From assembly GCA_032622095.1 (NCBI GenBank), contig CP136067.1:178036556-178100555 (forward strand): a stretch of 64,000 nt of DNA, given 5' to 3'. Positions 11,490 through 23,560 of the stretch are shown here, in pieces. The position numbers and the translations under genes were made by a program. The notes beneath the pieces are model-generated. The model did no database searches. It was not told the DNA's origin and saw only the letters and a list, made by a program, of their open reading frames with translations. The DNA comes from Siphonodentalium dalli. Lineage: Eukaryota > Mollusca > Scaphopoda > Gadilida > Siphonodentaliidae. Position 1 is the first letter of the stretch. Every line of letters starts with the position of its first letter.

Positions 11490-13622
11490 AAGACAAAAGT
11501 GTACGTAGTTGAATCAAAAAGGCTTCGAAATGGATGTGGAAATACAATCTTACCACACCAAATAAAACCGACACGCATGACATTCGATATCTTAAACATG
11601 CACCAGGTGCAGGGGTGGTGTATACAGTGGCCCATTTCATTCCCACTATCATGGCGCATGTCCACAAACTAGCACCGCGAGCATTGTTCTTCTATGCTGG
11701 GAGATATTCGACGAGACAACTGCGGGGCGTCACACAGTTTGCTTCGGATAATGGTCAAGAAGTGTTGGTAGTCTGTACACTAGGGTCTTCTCCTTAGCAG
11801 ATAGACATCTGTCCAAGGGAATGAGACAGCTAGCAACCTTCGAAACACTGTCGAAGTTGTCCACATATGCCAATGCGTTCGCTGAGTTTGTGAGTTGACG
11901 AACCATCTATTGAGAAGTGACTAGCTAACTGGTTCGCCAGGTGTACATGTCGTTATCCCATGGGATATGAGACACATACATAGAGATGACCTTCTGTAAG
12001 CCACCGGGAAATGAATTGTTTGAAACGTATGATTAGAGGGACCCTACTCCCAGGAAGTGGTGAATACTTTGTCGGTGTGAGCGACCTAGATTTATCAGAC
12101 AAAGAAATGGAAGCTGGTCCAGATAATTATGGACGTGACGTGGCAAATCAGAATCTGTTATCAGGTAATTGTTCTGATATAACTATTCGGCGCACCTACG
12201 CTTACGGCCATTATCGATGCTTAGTGGAGACTGGATTTCGAAATGCCACATCGCGATATTAATTGTGGTGTTTCATCTTTCCAGAAGGATACGAGCTATG
12301 TTATGCGTTTTGATACCTTTAAGTTGAACTAGTAGATGGTTTATGTACAGTTTCGTCCATACATACCGATATTATGACAAAAAGTTGAAATTAATATGTG
12401 AAAATATCGATTCCTTTTCAATTTCTAGCCGCCAATTTAGCAGCGATCTTGGCTGTGAGTATCAATTGCCAAACCCTAATGAATACTTCATGTCACTATT
12501 CCATATCAACATGTAATGGTGGATAGAAATCGCGAAACAATAACGCCCATCGTAAGAAAGTAAAGGAATGTAGACTTGTTTTCAAATTTCGGTCGCCATT
12601 TTGGCCGCCATCTTCGATTTGGAAAACAATTTCTTGCATGAGATGTAATGTAATTACTTCACCTCAGTATTTCCAACTCAATTGTAAGCATGGGTGGAGT
12701 TGTCTCGCCCAATGATGTGAATATGAGGGAATTTCGGTGATTATTCAAAATCTGTCCGCCATTGTGGGCGCCATTTTGGATTTGGGAGACTTTTATTTGG
12801 ACATGGTACAAGGAAAGTTCTTCGCCTAAGTGTTCCCAACTTACAATAGTAAACAGGTGTGGGGTTATCATGACAATAATGCTCACTGATGTTAAAATCA
12901 GCGATTTTCGGCGATTTATGATTTCTGGTGGCCATTTTGGCCGCCATCTTGGATTTGGGTTAATATTCCTCAACTCATGTATAAGAGAAATCCTAGCTCG
13001 AGTATCTCCTGTAAATATATCTGCATGTGTGTTGTTATAATAGCAATAACATTCATTGATTCGAAACATAACATCACGTTATTAACGGAGATTAGGCTTT
13101 GACCTATGATACCGGCATTTGGGAAAACGTGATATCGGACAAAAATATCCCGGAATGAATGCATATTATGGTCCCCATGTGTTCGCCAATGACTCCTCTA
13201 TATGATAAATGTATAACATGACGCAAAAAGTATAACATTTTCCCACAGAGACAAACGAAAGGTGGTAACATGTCAGAAAAATAGCATATTTTCACATTTC
13301 GGCGGCCATCTTGGCCGCCATATTGGATTCTGGTGTCGGATTTTTGGCTAATTTGTAAGGGTTGTATATTAGCATAACGAATCGAGCGGAAAACAAGACC
13401 GTATGTGCTATCATATTTACTATAATGGCGATCAAAGAGACCTGGTGCATTTAAAAAAAATGGCCGCCATGATGGACGCCATCTTGTCTGGAGTCTCTGC
13501 GGCCACTTTTTTTTCTTGTTAACAAGAGAAAAAAATTAGAGGAGACCTTAAGGAAGAAAATTAGTGGGGTGAAGTTAAGTCCTGGGGGGGGTGCAGAGGT
13601 CGACCAATATCTCCTGGACTAT
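11490..13622. repeat. Right arm of the 4.9-kb palindrome
   Basis: This is the reverse complement of 8683-10935 and ends at CTCCTGGACTA near 13622, after which similarity stops. The long inverted open frames here (for example 12659-13069 on the minus strand) are copies of the frames at 9237-9638 and do not look like genes. A poly(A)-like run follows at 13801-13833. Confidence 0.85.
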
Positions 13623-14167
13623 ATGGGCTAACTGTGTCACACTGGGCTGTTTTAGAAAATATTGCTCAAGGTGGCTTGCAAAATGGCAACCAAATTTGGT
13701 AAAAAGTTGATTTGTCACATATATTCCGAACATTATTCACTGCTGTTCCGAAAAGGTAGCAGATTGTGACTCACTTGGTTATTAAACATGCTACTTAGTC
13801 CAAAAAAAAAAAAAAAAATAAAAAAAAAAAAAAATGTATGACAATATTGTTTTCTTAAGTTACCTAGTGGTTGCTGACTGGCCACGGGGGAGGGACCAGG
13901 ACACAAGCTTTCCGAGTGTTGGAAATTTCCAACCTGTTACCCCCCCCTAAGGTTGGAAACTTTCCAATTGATGACCATATCAGTCCAAAATTTTGACAAA
14001 AAATAGGAAAATATGCAAATATTGGTAAAAAAAATAATTAATTCCCATCAATAAATTGTTTGAAAACAAAAAACTACAAGAACATTTTCAACCTATTGTT
14101 GGTGCGAAATTTCCAACTAATGTTTTGGCAGGTATGAAATTTCCAACTGTTGAAAATTGTGACCCCT

Positions 14168-14278
14168 GTCTCCACATCGCGTCTCATTGAGAAGGTGATA
14201 TCACGGATCAAACGAGCTGCCGCAGGCTGCGAGTCTCATCCGTGGTCTCACCTTCTCAACGAGACGTGACGTGGAGAC
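14168..14278. repeat. Hairpin with ~41-bp stems
   Basis: GTCTCCACATCGCGTCTCATT at the left is mirrored by ACGAGACGTGACGTGGAGAC at the right, around a loop of about 30 bp that includes GCTGCCGCAGGCTGCGAG, itself self-complementary. It sits just inside the right end of the 7.2-kb element. Confidence 0.75.
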
Positions 14279-14307
14279 TCAGATCACTTCACTGCAGTAA
14301 TAATATG

Positions 14308-16498
14308 TTTATTATATGACAAATTGAACTTAATTATTAAAACCAACCTCCGACATGTTATTGCGAAAGGTGATAACTTGAATACAAATTTAATGAACGA
14401 ATCGCAAAAAATTAATCAACAACAACAATTTTAAGAAGAAGTGTCTCAATAGAAAATAGTTCAGGAGTCTCAATCTTATTCAGACACGCATGGTATGGAA
14501 TCGGATCACGATACTATCATGATCCAATTAATCAGAAAACCATCACCAAACAATAGTGGCATTTAGTGAACACAATGACAGTCATATAATAAATGTAGAT
14601 ATCACACACACACCGACTCGGAAGCAATTTTATATCTGTGCGGAATTTCCCCCACCCATAAAACTGATAGTGTCGTGATATGACCCAGCGGCTAATACGA
14701 CAATAAACCCCAACGCAAAAAGTCGTCACATCTCATTTGAGACACGAATATTGAACATGTAATTGATACCCCAATGGTTAAGTGGCCATGCTCATTTACT
14801 GTGGCCCCGATGTGCAATGATGCTGGTAGACCTAAGCGATGCCGTTAAGAAAAGTATCGTTATGTTTCTTAAAGTTGTCATTTGTGCGGCGTTTGGCTAA
14901 TTCGAGCGATTTGAGCAAAAGCCAGTATCCTTATGAAAAACTAAATAACACATATGGATATTTTAATAATGGTGGCGCTGGTGTTTGCAAAACGACAGAC
15001 ATAGTCATATCAGTTATGACCGGTTTGCAATAACCAACACAACCGTTATTAAAATATTTCACAATAGACATATGTGTTACTGTTTCTACACAAAATGGCT
15101 TTTATCTGTTGTTAAGATCAGCCAAACACCTTAAAACAACAACAGTTACTGTAAATAAAATAAAGGTAAATTTTCTCAACAGCACCAGTTTGGACTAGCG
15201 TCATATCAATTCAGCAGGACAAACCAGCATCATAGCAAATTTGCAGGACTACTTAACAAGGGGTGTGATACAATACAAGTGGGAACCAAACATAACATAT
15301 ATTACCAAAAAAGGGACACCATCTTACTGCCGATAATGTCGTAGTTATTTAGACCGAAAGTTATCTCAATACCGACCGGGTATTCATGTCATCCGGGCTT
15401 TATACTATCCAGTCGCATTGCAATTGGTGGGTTTACCTGAACGTTGGTAAATTCCACGATTGAACCAAGGACGGGCCAGCGATGCACTAAATTACTATGT
15501 CGTTCCGTCCTAAACAATTACAAAGTTACAGTATATATGGGCAGTCATGAATATTGTACTCCATATTTTGAACTCTACATATGCCACCTCACGAATGCCA
15601 GTTCACGGCATGTGCGAAAGTCAAACGCTGATCATACACAGGACTTGTGGCGGCTTCTGGGTTTGCTGGAACGTGACTTGTGACCATTAAGTTTGTAGAA
15701 AGGTTAGTCATATTAAGTATACCCGCATCGCTGAAATTCAAGTATCTGTGTCTTGAAGCGACACGGTGACCTATAGAGTGTTATTCGTAATTTCTTTGAG
15801 TCCAACGGATTAATTGACACTTCGAAAAAACACAGGTATTACATTAAGGTTTTCGCTAACTGGCTATTACGTTGGTGTTGGTGCAGCAACTTTCGAGTCA
15901 TATTGTGCATCCATTGGCTGTAGTTTGACTTTTTGGGTTCCGCACGGCAAACATAATTTATCCACTGCACATTATCACCATGCTTCCAATCCACAACAGG
16001 ACTTCACAATATTAACATCATTGACTCACAAATGAAATTCGCCACACACATTGAAAAATTAAACAACTGTGATTTATTGTTCCAAATTATTATATGCAAT
16101 ATCAGCCGCAATTTGCCTTTTATGTGGTATATGCATGGGCTAGCATACCATGCAGTTCTGCAGATATCTGGTCTACGTAACTACCAATAACTGATTTGCT
16201 AACACGTGAAACAGTGACTTTACGTCCATATTTCACATAAAGCTAGAAATCTAAAACATCTGGGTGTTTTTGCTTACTTTAGGGAGTTAGAGGTAAAGCC
16301 TACATTTTGACACAGCAATAAGTCTTATTGTCCCGTGTGTATTCATTGTTAACATATAGCACATGTGGGACATTGACTGACCTTACAACACATACCGTTG
16401 AAGTTTCAAGAGAAGAGGCTTCAAAATCAAAGTCGTTTGGTCATCATCTGCGCAAGAAAATATCCATCACCAGATTGCGTTACGATCGACTCGAACGA
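14308..16498. other. Stretch with no recognised gene; possible 5' flank of the second transporter
   Basis: Only short, unrelated open frames occur. No repeat family repeated elsewhere in the window was seen. If the candidate exon at 16499 is real, its promoter would lie here, but I see no convincing core promoter. Confidence 0.35.
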
Positions 16499-16546
16499 AT
16501 GGAAAACGGGGAACGTTCACATTTACTGAAAAGTCAAGAACACGGT
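16499..16546 (+). CDS. Candidate first coding exon of the MFS transporter
   Basis: ATG at 16499 opens MENGERSHLLKSQEHG, directly followed by a strong donor (GTGAGTATA from 16547) in phase 0. The next exon (24624) starts in phase 0, so the two join in frame. ERSHLL is an ExxxLL acidic dileucine motif at the far N-terminus, the usual place for lysosomal sorting signals of MFS carriers. The frame is also open upstream to 16328. The inferred intron of about 8 kb is long, so the link is an inference. The alternative is an ATG at 24600 directly upstream of the next exon. Confidence 0.4.
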
Positions 16547-16732
16547 GTGAGTATAATACATAACTTGTTGCTTTGATATAGTACGATTTCGCGCTTCTGA
16601 TTTAACGGATTTGTTTTGTACAGTATTTATTCCATGAACAATTAAAGTATGTGGAATATAACGAATATACAAACAATATGTTGTCATGGAGTGTATCCGG
16701 CATCAAGCCTTTTGCTTATATTAGTTATTTCC

Positions 16733-16880
16733 GAGTACATCAGGGGGGGGGGGGTGGGGGTCGGAAAAAATTTCAGGCACGTATGGCATTTTTTCCCTTT
16801 CGATAATTTTTTGTACCCACCCACCCCCACCGCCAAATTTTATTCCGTTTTCGGCAGTTTTTTCCGACCATTTCTTGACA
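16733..16880. repeat. Poly(G)-led repeat, inverted partner at 21790-21873
   Basis: AGTACATCAGGGGGGGGG followed by TTCAGGCACGTATGGCATTT and a (CCCA)-rich stretch. The reverse complement, with ACTCAGGGGGGGG and TTCCGGCACGTATGCC, lies at about 21790-21873. It looks like a dispersed repeat. The open frames crossing it (GGGxNFRHV in both) are repeat-derived. Confidence 0.5.
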
Positions 16881-16981
16881 CCCACCCCCCCCTTTTAACA
16901 CTAAAACAGAGATTTGCGGGGGAAATTTCTGTGCATACTATTTATCATGGATGTTAACATGGACATGTAAATAGGAATGAG

Positions 16982-17610
16982 TCCATTTTGAGGTCATTCG
17001 GCCAAAAAAACATGGCTGCCAGCGGCCATCTTGGATTTCAAAAGTTGCAACAAAATAGAACACGATAACTGCCTGCAGTCAGTTTACCAGTTAGCATTAC
17101 ATTATTTCTCTCATTCAAGTGGTTTTGAAGCCCAACTCATTGCCAAAACACTAAACAAGAAATTCAATTAATTGAGGAAAAACACCCACTGTCCTGAGTG
17201 GTATTGATAAGCTGTTTGGGGGGGGGGGGATATATTAATTGTGTTAACGTGCAATGGGAAGTAATTGCGGTTAAGGGTAATAAGAAATGTCTTATTGCAT
17301 TCTCATTGGGCTTAATCATAATTAGAGATTCCTTAAGTTATTGCGGTTAATCGAAATTGTCTATTAAATGTCAATTTTGATTCCCATAGAGATCATCAAT
17401 GATGTCTATGCGCAGGGGCGACGTGCCAATCTTCTCTATTTGGATTCCAATTGTTGGCTCATTAAATATGCACATATGCTTAAGATACAGTCGCGCACGA
17501 AGCGAGCTCCCGTAAGTCGGATTTTGGATCCCATGCAGTTAATGAAAATATCATTGAAATAATCGGTTTCCCCCAATAAACAACCATATATTCAATATAC
17601 ATGCTTTGGA
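16982..17610. other. Repeat-like stretch with no recognised gene
   Basis: It contains a YY1-like inverted motif (AGCGGCCATCTTGG near 17021) and a G-run at 17218-17230. No coding region was recognised. Confidence 0.4.
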
Positions 17611-18785
17611 GTAGTCCAAGTCTTCTCGTACTAAAGCCGGCTAAGATATTGGGATGGAGGTGTCGGTCTTTAGTCCGAGTTCCAGGCCCATGGTCTCCTT
17701 TGACACGAGTTAATCGTTAGTGACCCGCTCAAATAAAACCACAATTATATGAAATAAAATATCACAATTGCGACAATAAACGGATATTTTCCGCAGAAGA
17801 CATGCTATTTTATCTGAAACCCACATCAGTTTTGAATTTAAAACGGTAATTTAATGCGAAAAGAGACATTTACCTCAATGTTTACATTTTTTTTAAAGTA
17901 TGCGAACTCGGTTGACCTCGCGAACTGTGTTCGGCATTTTCCGTTGAAAATATTCCGTAGATTTTGGACAACAACGCAAATTACGATGAATTCTCCATTG
18001 TAATCGTAATTATGTGTGTCAATAAATAAAATAATAAATAGATTAATTAAACATTGGAGATATAAATGTAATACACTAAATAAATGAACCTTAAATTTGA
18101 AAAGTCCCACTAAAACGGAAGAACTATATTTCGAAACTATGTGATTCGGTTCTCCGATTATTTTATCAACACAGATGTCAAAATACACATCACACGCATG
18201 GCAACTTGGCAAGTCAGACACAAGAGTTCTAATTTGCTCCAATTTTGACAAGTTGCTTGCGAAAATTGTCAACAAAACTACCGTTCTGATCCTCCATTAT
18301 GTCATTAAGTTTTTAGTGCGGGAATTGTTCTGAAAGCACATAGAAAACTGGACTTTCGGGCGATCGGTTTTCGCCATTTTTGTTCGGAAAACCCGCGCTA
18401 TATATAGAAACGGAAAGTAGAATTCCCAGAACAAACAGTGGATTATGCCGAACTTATTCGGACCACTTCGGCTTTCGGTTAAAACGTAAACAAACAGAGA
18501 AACAAATCGATGTGTGTGGCAATCAACCGGAATATTCTAAGTGTAATTTAACATTAAAGTTAGATTATTATACACCATTATGACCATAAGATGTAAGCCT
18601 TTCCGATGTATATAGCATCATGTATTGATTTGCTAGGTAAATCGAGTAAAATACACCACAAATTCCCGCCACAGATCGTGGGCGTAAGTCGTGTCATACG
18701 AGAGCATATAGGACGAGCTTGGACTAAAAACAGCAAATCGCCATCCCAATATCTTAGCTGGTTTTAGTACAAGACTTGGACTAGC
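17611..18785. mobile_element. 1.2-kb non-autonomous DNA element with ~70-bp TIRs
   Basis: The left end AGTCCAAGTCTT..GTACTAAAGCCGGCTAAGATATTGGGATGG is mirrored at 18715-18785 (CCATCCCAATATCTTAGCTG, AGTACAAGACTTGGACT). The same terminal motif (GCTAAGATATTGGGATNGCGA) ends the element at 36840-37575, so both belong to one family. A 145-codon minus-strand frame inside (17838-18275) has no recognisable domain. Confidence 0.75.
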
Positions 18786-18914
18786 TTTGGAGCAGAATTA
18801 GGCAGTCCATATTGGACGCCATCATGGAATTATTTTTTTTTGGTTTAATTTTCACACATATTTATTAGTTATGTGGATGGAGTTCTCATTAAACCTCACA
18901 TCCTTATATTGGTT

Positions 18915-19396
18915 ACAGTAATGCCCAAAGTAATTGACCACTTAACCACATCAGAATTATTGGTAATTTTTCAGCATTTAAAATCCTGACAAATTACCCA
19001 TTATTCAGCTGTGGTTAAGTGGTCAATTACTTTGTACATTACTGTATGAGGATTGAGTTATCATTACACCTCAAATCCTTATATTGGTTACAGTAATGCC
19101 CAAAGTAATTGACCACTTAACCACAGCAGAATTATGGGTATTTTTTCAGCATTTAAAATCCTGACAAAGTACCCATTATTCAGCTGTGGTTAAGTGGTCA
19201 ATTACTTTATACATTACTGTATGAGGATTGAGTTATCATTACACCTCAAATGCTTATATTGGTTACAGTAATGCCCAAAGTAATTGACCACTTAACCACA
19301 GCAGAATTATGGGTAATTTTTCAGGATTTAAAATCATGAACAAATACCCATTATTTTGCTGTGGTTAAGTGTTCAATTACTTTGGACATTACTGTA
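18915..19396. repeat. Three tandem 132-bp mariner-like MITEs
   Basis: Copies at 18915-19046, 19090-19221 and 19265-19396 have a 175-bp period. Each starts TTACAGTAATGCCCAAAGT and ends ACTTTGTACATTACTGTA or similar, and is self-complementary over most of its length (AATTGACCACTTAACCACAGC in both arms). The CAGTAATG..CATTACTG ends bounded by TA match the Tc1/mariner pattern. The spacer of about 43 bp is also repeated, so the array arose by tandem duplication of one inserted copy. Confidence 0.85.
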
Positions 19397-20235
19397 TGTA
19401 GATGGAGTTAAACCTCACATCAGTGTGTTGGGGATTTGGACCTTGACTTGGGACCTTTTGTTTTTAACGCGACAAATGCGCGTACACCTTATACACAAAT
19501 TTCTTATGTAACCAGAGTTTTTCTTGGATAAGATGAGTTTGAAGCCCGCTTACATTTCAAAATGTTGTCAGTTTTATATTGTCTGCAGCGGAACTCAACG
19601 CGTTGAAGCAAAAGTTAGAAAAGATAAAATGTGTACGTAATGAGACTATAATACAACTGAAAAAATAAACTGAGGGAGGGGTGGGCGATACAGGGAACTG
19701 AAGTCTGAAGGGTTGAACCGATATATATTTGTAGAGCGACAACGACCAATGTTGACATATTATGCATCTGAATTCTACTGTTGCAACATGGCTATAAAAT
19801 AGGGGGGTGTCAGAACCTTAGTCATCTCTATATAGTTCCAGAATAGTCATCTATAAGATGTTGGCTTGGTTGTATGGACTGATTGGACTCGGAGAAAAAG
19901 TGGTTTGTACCGATGAACTGACATAAATTAGTGGAGCGATGCAATGATATAAAATTGGGGGGGGGGGGTATGAAATTATCTATCTCTATAGATGGCACCA
20001 GGATTATACAGAGAGGAATAGCAATTGATATACGTATACTATAGTAATACCATAGACATATAAGTACAAATATCACGTGATAAAATATTACGTAGCGTGA
20101 ATATACCGATGAAAGAAATAAATAAATTGGACCGGGATTAGAGGTTGGGTTGGTTATATGTGGATAATTGGATATGGAATTCATACCGATGAAACGATAC
20201 AAATTAGTGGAGCGATAATGACCAATGTTGACACT

Positions 20236-20576
20236 TACCGCTATACTTAAAGTAATTGACCACCAGCAACGTGGTGTCACCCCGTTAATGCTGCGGTACT
20301 ATACCGCGGTATCCTCCAATACCGCGGTACTGATACCGCTTGTTAACGTATGTGGGAGTAAATACCTCCCCTCAAAGTGTTCCATGAAAATCACTGCGGT
20401 ATTCAAAAAAATTAATCCGGTGCCCGCTAAAAGACCGCGGTATCATTATCGCCCTATAACGTAATTCCACTGCCATGACCGCCTCGATACAGCTACCATT
20501 TATTACCGGTATCACCGTGGTCATGACCGGGGTATCACCCCGTTTTTCTAGTCAATTACTTTGAGAATAGCGGTAG
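20236..20576. mobile_element. ~340-bp hairpin element with CCGCGG-rich core
   Basis: TACCGCTATACTTAAAGTAA at the left is mirrored by TTACTTTGAGAATAGCGGTA at the right. The core is full of short palindromes such as ATACCGCGGTAT and ACCGGTATCACC. The AAAGTAATTGACCAC motif is shared with the 18.9-kb MITEs. Confidence 0.7.
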
Positions 20577-20775
20577 TCAGGCTACGCGCGGGAGAAAATA
20601 AGGGTTGATACGATAGACCAAAATAAATTTGTCAGGTGATAATGACCAATGTTGACCTATAAAGTAACGCGCCTATACTGTCGCATAATTATCAGGTGTA
20701 ACCGGTCAAATATGAACTCTAGTGACCAATATAGAACAGGTCAGAAAACATTCGCAGGGCCCTAAAATTTATTTA

Positions 20776-21102
20776 ACACTCCATTTGCCATAAAAATTGA
20801 TTTATGTCGATAAAACTGTCATTTTTCAAAATTTTAAGCTGAGACTTGGAGTGTGTGGGTGGGATAGCTACATATTCGTAAAATGACAGAGTACAGCACG
20901 CAATTATGTTTTAGATGGAAGAAATGAATTTTTTTCAATGATATAATTTAACATGGAATTCACCATTAACATCGATTTATGTCGATAAAACTGTCATTTT
21001 TCAAACTTTTAGGCTGAGACTTGGTGTATGTGCGTGGGATACATATATGTTCCTAAAATGACCGAGTCCAGCGCGTAATTATGTTTTAGATGGAAGAAAT
21101 TG
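20776..21102. repeat. Two tandem copies of a ~178-bp repeat
   Basis: Copies at about 20776-20933 and 20952-21102 share ATTTATGTCGATAAAACTGT, GCTGAGACTTGG and ATTATGTTTTAGATGGAAGA. No coding capacity. Confidence 0.8.
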
Positions 21103-22410
21103 AATTTGACATTTTCACAAAAACACGCCAATTCCGAATCCAGATGACCTACTTGCAGACGAGCGCTCGTTAATATTCATGCCAAGAAATACAGGCGTCA
21201 AACTCATCTTTTTGGAAGGATAATCCGATATACACATATTGAAATAATCCTTCCAGAACACCTTCCAAGATATAGAAGAATATTTTAATAGATTAGGACG
21301 CCAAAACAGTCGTAATGAAAGAATTAAAATGCACATGCCTCCGCTTCGATTGTCACTGCGAGCATTGGAATTCTAATGACGTCATTTGCGTTGCTTGCCA
21401 ACCTTAACCCTTTCCATTATCAACGACATTTCAATTGGTTGAAATTAAAAAGTTATCAAGTTCTAGCTCAACCTGAATCTAGTTACCCAATTGGTAGAAT
21501 TACATTAGCAGTACTTTTTAGTTTCATCAATTATAACTATAATTTTATTGACGATATGAGCTCAACCTCATAATATGAAACTGTTTATGGCGGTGTTATC
21601 CAAACGTGTGCTTTGATAATGATTATAATTTAATTTTGTGATCAAACGTCAGTGCAGCTCAGCAGAAACGCATAGGCACTAGTTCAATTCCGCAGAAACG
21701 CATGAGTCCTACGATTATAGTACACACCACTGGACGCGCTTCGCGCGTGGGCCAGTGGGTGAAAAAACAAGCAGGATTTTTTTTTGTAGTTGCGGAAAAA
21801 ATTGCTTGTTGGTGGCTTTGACTACCCACCCACACCGGCATACGTGCCGGAAGTTCCCCCCCCCTGAGTACATCCCCTTCCCGCGAGCATGCATGTAAAA
21901 CTTGAAAGCGGCAATCCAGATCAATTCAATTAAATTTAGTGTATAACTGATCGTCGGTTATTGACATTCAGAGTAATATAATTAATACAATTCAAATATT
22001 CTAAATTATTATCCATCCCTTAATTAACTAACAATACTTCCGATTGGGCAAAAGCCGCCACGCGATAATCCGTGAACAAGTCATATTGGACTCCCGAATG
22101 TCATATTGGACTGCCAAGTGTGCAATATCACTTTTTTATCGGCACTCCGTGACGTCACGAATTAACTATTACGAAATGAATCGGTGAAATTGTGAAGCGC
22201 CAGCAACACTGGTGGATTTATCAGAAGTTTCACTTCCGCATTGAGTTTTTATTTTTTTCATTCCGTGTTTACTGTTCCAAATCATGCGTTTTGATGATCA
22301 AATACGGGCTTTTATAGATAATTAAGTGACGACAAATACAAAAAGTAACCACTAAAGTTTTATTCCCAATATTTGGATAAACATACAGATGGATAATAAA
22401 AATGTCATTA
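21103..22410. other. Stretch with no recognised gene
   Basis: It holds the inverted poly(G) repeat at 21790-21873 and a short direct duplicate GTCATATTGGACTNCC near 22079-22115. Otherwise it is unannotated AT-rich sequence. Confidence 0.4.
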
Positions 22411-22546
22411 TACATTGTTGTGTACAGTATGAGTTTTTCTTGTACTCGTCCAGGTTGTGGTGAAAAGTCATATTGGACTCGACACTCGACTTTTCACCAC
22501 AACCTGGACTCGTACAACAACAACACATACTATACACAACATTGTA
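22411..22546. repeat. Hairpin with ~58-bp arms
   Basis: TCCAGGTTGTGGTGAAAAGTC at the end of the left arm mirrors GACTTTTCACCACAACCTGGA in the right arm, with a loop of about 18 bp (ATATTGGACTCGACACTC). Outer arms (GTGTACAGTATGAG / CATACTATACAC) also pair with mismatches. It probably represents a MITE. Confidence 0.75.
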
Positions 22547-22714
22547 TAATAACTTTAAATTATTGCATGTCACATGATTGTTGTACATTTAGAAATATAA
22601 GTATCGAGGTTTACCAGTGTTCGCCTATAATTGCCACCGTTAAACAATTCTGCTAGTTTCAATATGTTCGGTCTTCTGTAGCAATATGGTTTCAACTATT
22701 TAAAGCTCAGTTAA

Positions 22715-23560
22715 TTCTGGCATGGGCAGACTAGAATACATTGAAATTCATCCCCTAAAGCATCTTTACATAAAGTACACACTCGTTTGTTTTATGGGTA
22801 TATGTTTCGAATGCCAGTCTGTGGTTTCTGGTGCTAAATCTTATATACCACAACTTTATTATTGTCTACCGACATAAATTCTGGTCTGTTAAAATCATGT
22901 CTAATTAATCTACAAAAGGCGTAGTTATTTGAAATTGTCAAGTTTCGCAATGTCAATTTATAGGTCTGTAAATTTGTGCTTCATAGCCGAGGTGAATAAC
23001 TTTACGATCGAGACAGTTTGTTCTATCCACACATATGACATGCCCATTGCATTTAAATTAGTTTCTAAAAAATTGAGCCATGGGTTTTTTTGATTACTGT
23101 TCATAGCATCGTTCAGAAGTATGCAATAAAGGATAAGTGGCAGTCTCGAGCTTTCAATGGCGATAATTCTACTCCAGTACTTAAAAGTTTTTGTGTTATC
23201 TTCATAGTTATCTGGTAAAAAACAGATTACCCATCATATACACATTTATCTGTTGATTTATTAAGGTTAAGCATAAATCGCAGAAACCGTAGTTCTATTT
23301 GTTTGAAGCACGTTAAATGTTCGTGTCCCCAGATTTCCGCCACTTTTGTCATTATGGGTATTATCGATTTTTCGTATATTTCCAAAGTAGTTTCAGTTGA
23401 CAATTTAGTAATACGGGTTGTGTTGATCAGGGCACACATGGCTGTTTTAGCCTTTTGGTATCTTCTGTTCCTGTTTTTGATAAATCTTCCCGACTTGTCG
23501 AAAATAGTGCCGAGGTACTTGTATTCATTTACTATTCTATTTCCTCAGTTTTTATAACAA
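22715..23560 (-). pseudogene. Degraded non-LTR retrotransposon, C-terminal reverse transcriptase region
   Basis: Reading from 23560 downward gives EYKYLGTIFDKSGRF (the usual 'YLG' thumb segment), then ETTLEIYEKSIIPIMTKVAE and IWGHEHLTCFKQIELRFLRF, then KYWSRIIAIESSRLPLILY, and finally CTLCKDALGDEFQCILVC, the C-terminal CxxC...GDExH-like zinc knuckle. The TGA before EYKYLG and later stops and shifts break it. The order of segments is that of LINE-type RT tails of marine invertebrates. The catalytic YxDD box is not present in the fragment. It lies in the long first intron proposed for the transporter. Confidence 0.85.

Larger units (their letters stand above)
7138..14307. mobile_element. 7.2-kb composite element with ~30-bp terminal inverted repeats
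   Basis: The left end at about 7138-7172 (ATATTATCG, CTACAGTGAAGTGATCTGAG) is mirrored at about 14278-14307 (CTCAGATCACTTCACTGCAG, then TAATAATAT). Inside lie two tandem copies of a 'GGAAATTTC..ACCCCCC..AGGTTGGAAA' block (7.4-7.9 kb), a 4.9-kb palindrome (8.68-13.62 kb), and a third direct copy of the block (13.88-14.0 kb). It looks like a nest: a foldback element inside a larger TIR element. No transposase frame is visible. Confidence 0.45.

Noticed and set aside
16742-16757. G-runs as G-quadruplex control elements (also 17218, 19958, 32818, 34925)
   Set aside because: Homopolymer runs tied to dispersed repeats and not to gene starts; no evidence of function.
17838-18275. 145-codon minus-strand frame inside the 1.2-kb TIR element
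   Set aside because: No transposase motif or other domain; hydrophobic AT-rich translation of the kind expected by chance.
18915-19396. CRISPR-like array
   Set aside because: Units are long self-complementary MITEs with a conserved spacer, in an animal genome; no cas genes.
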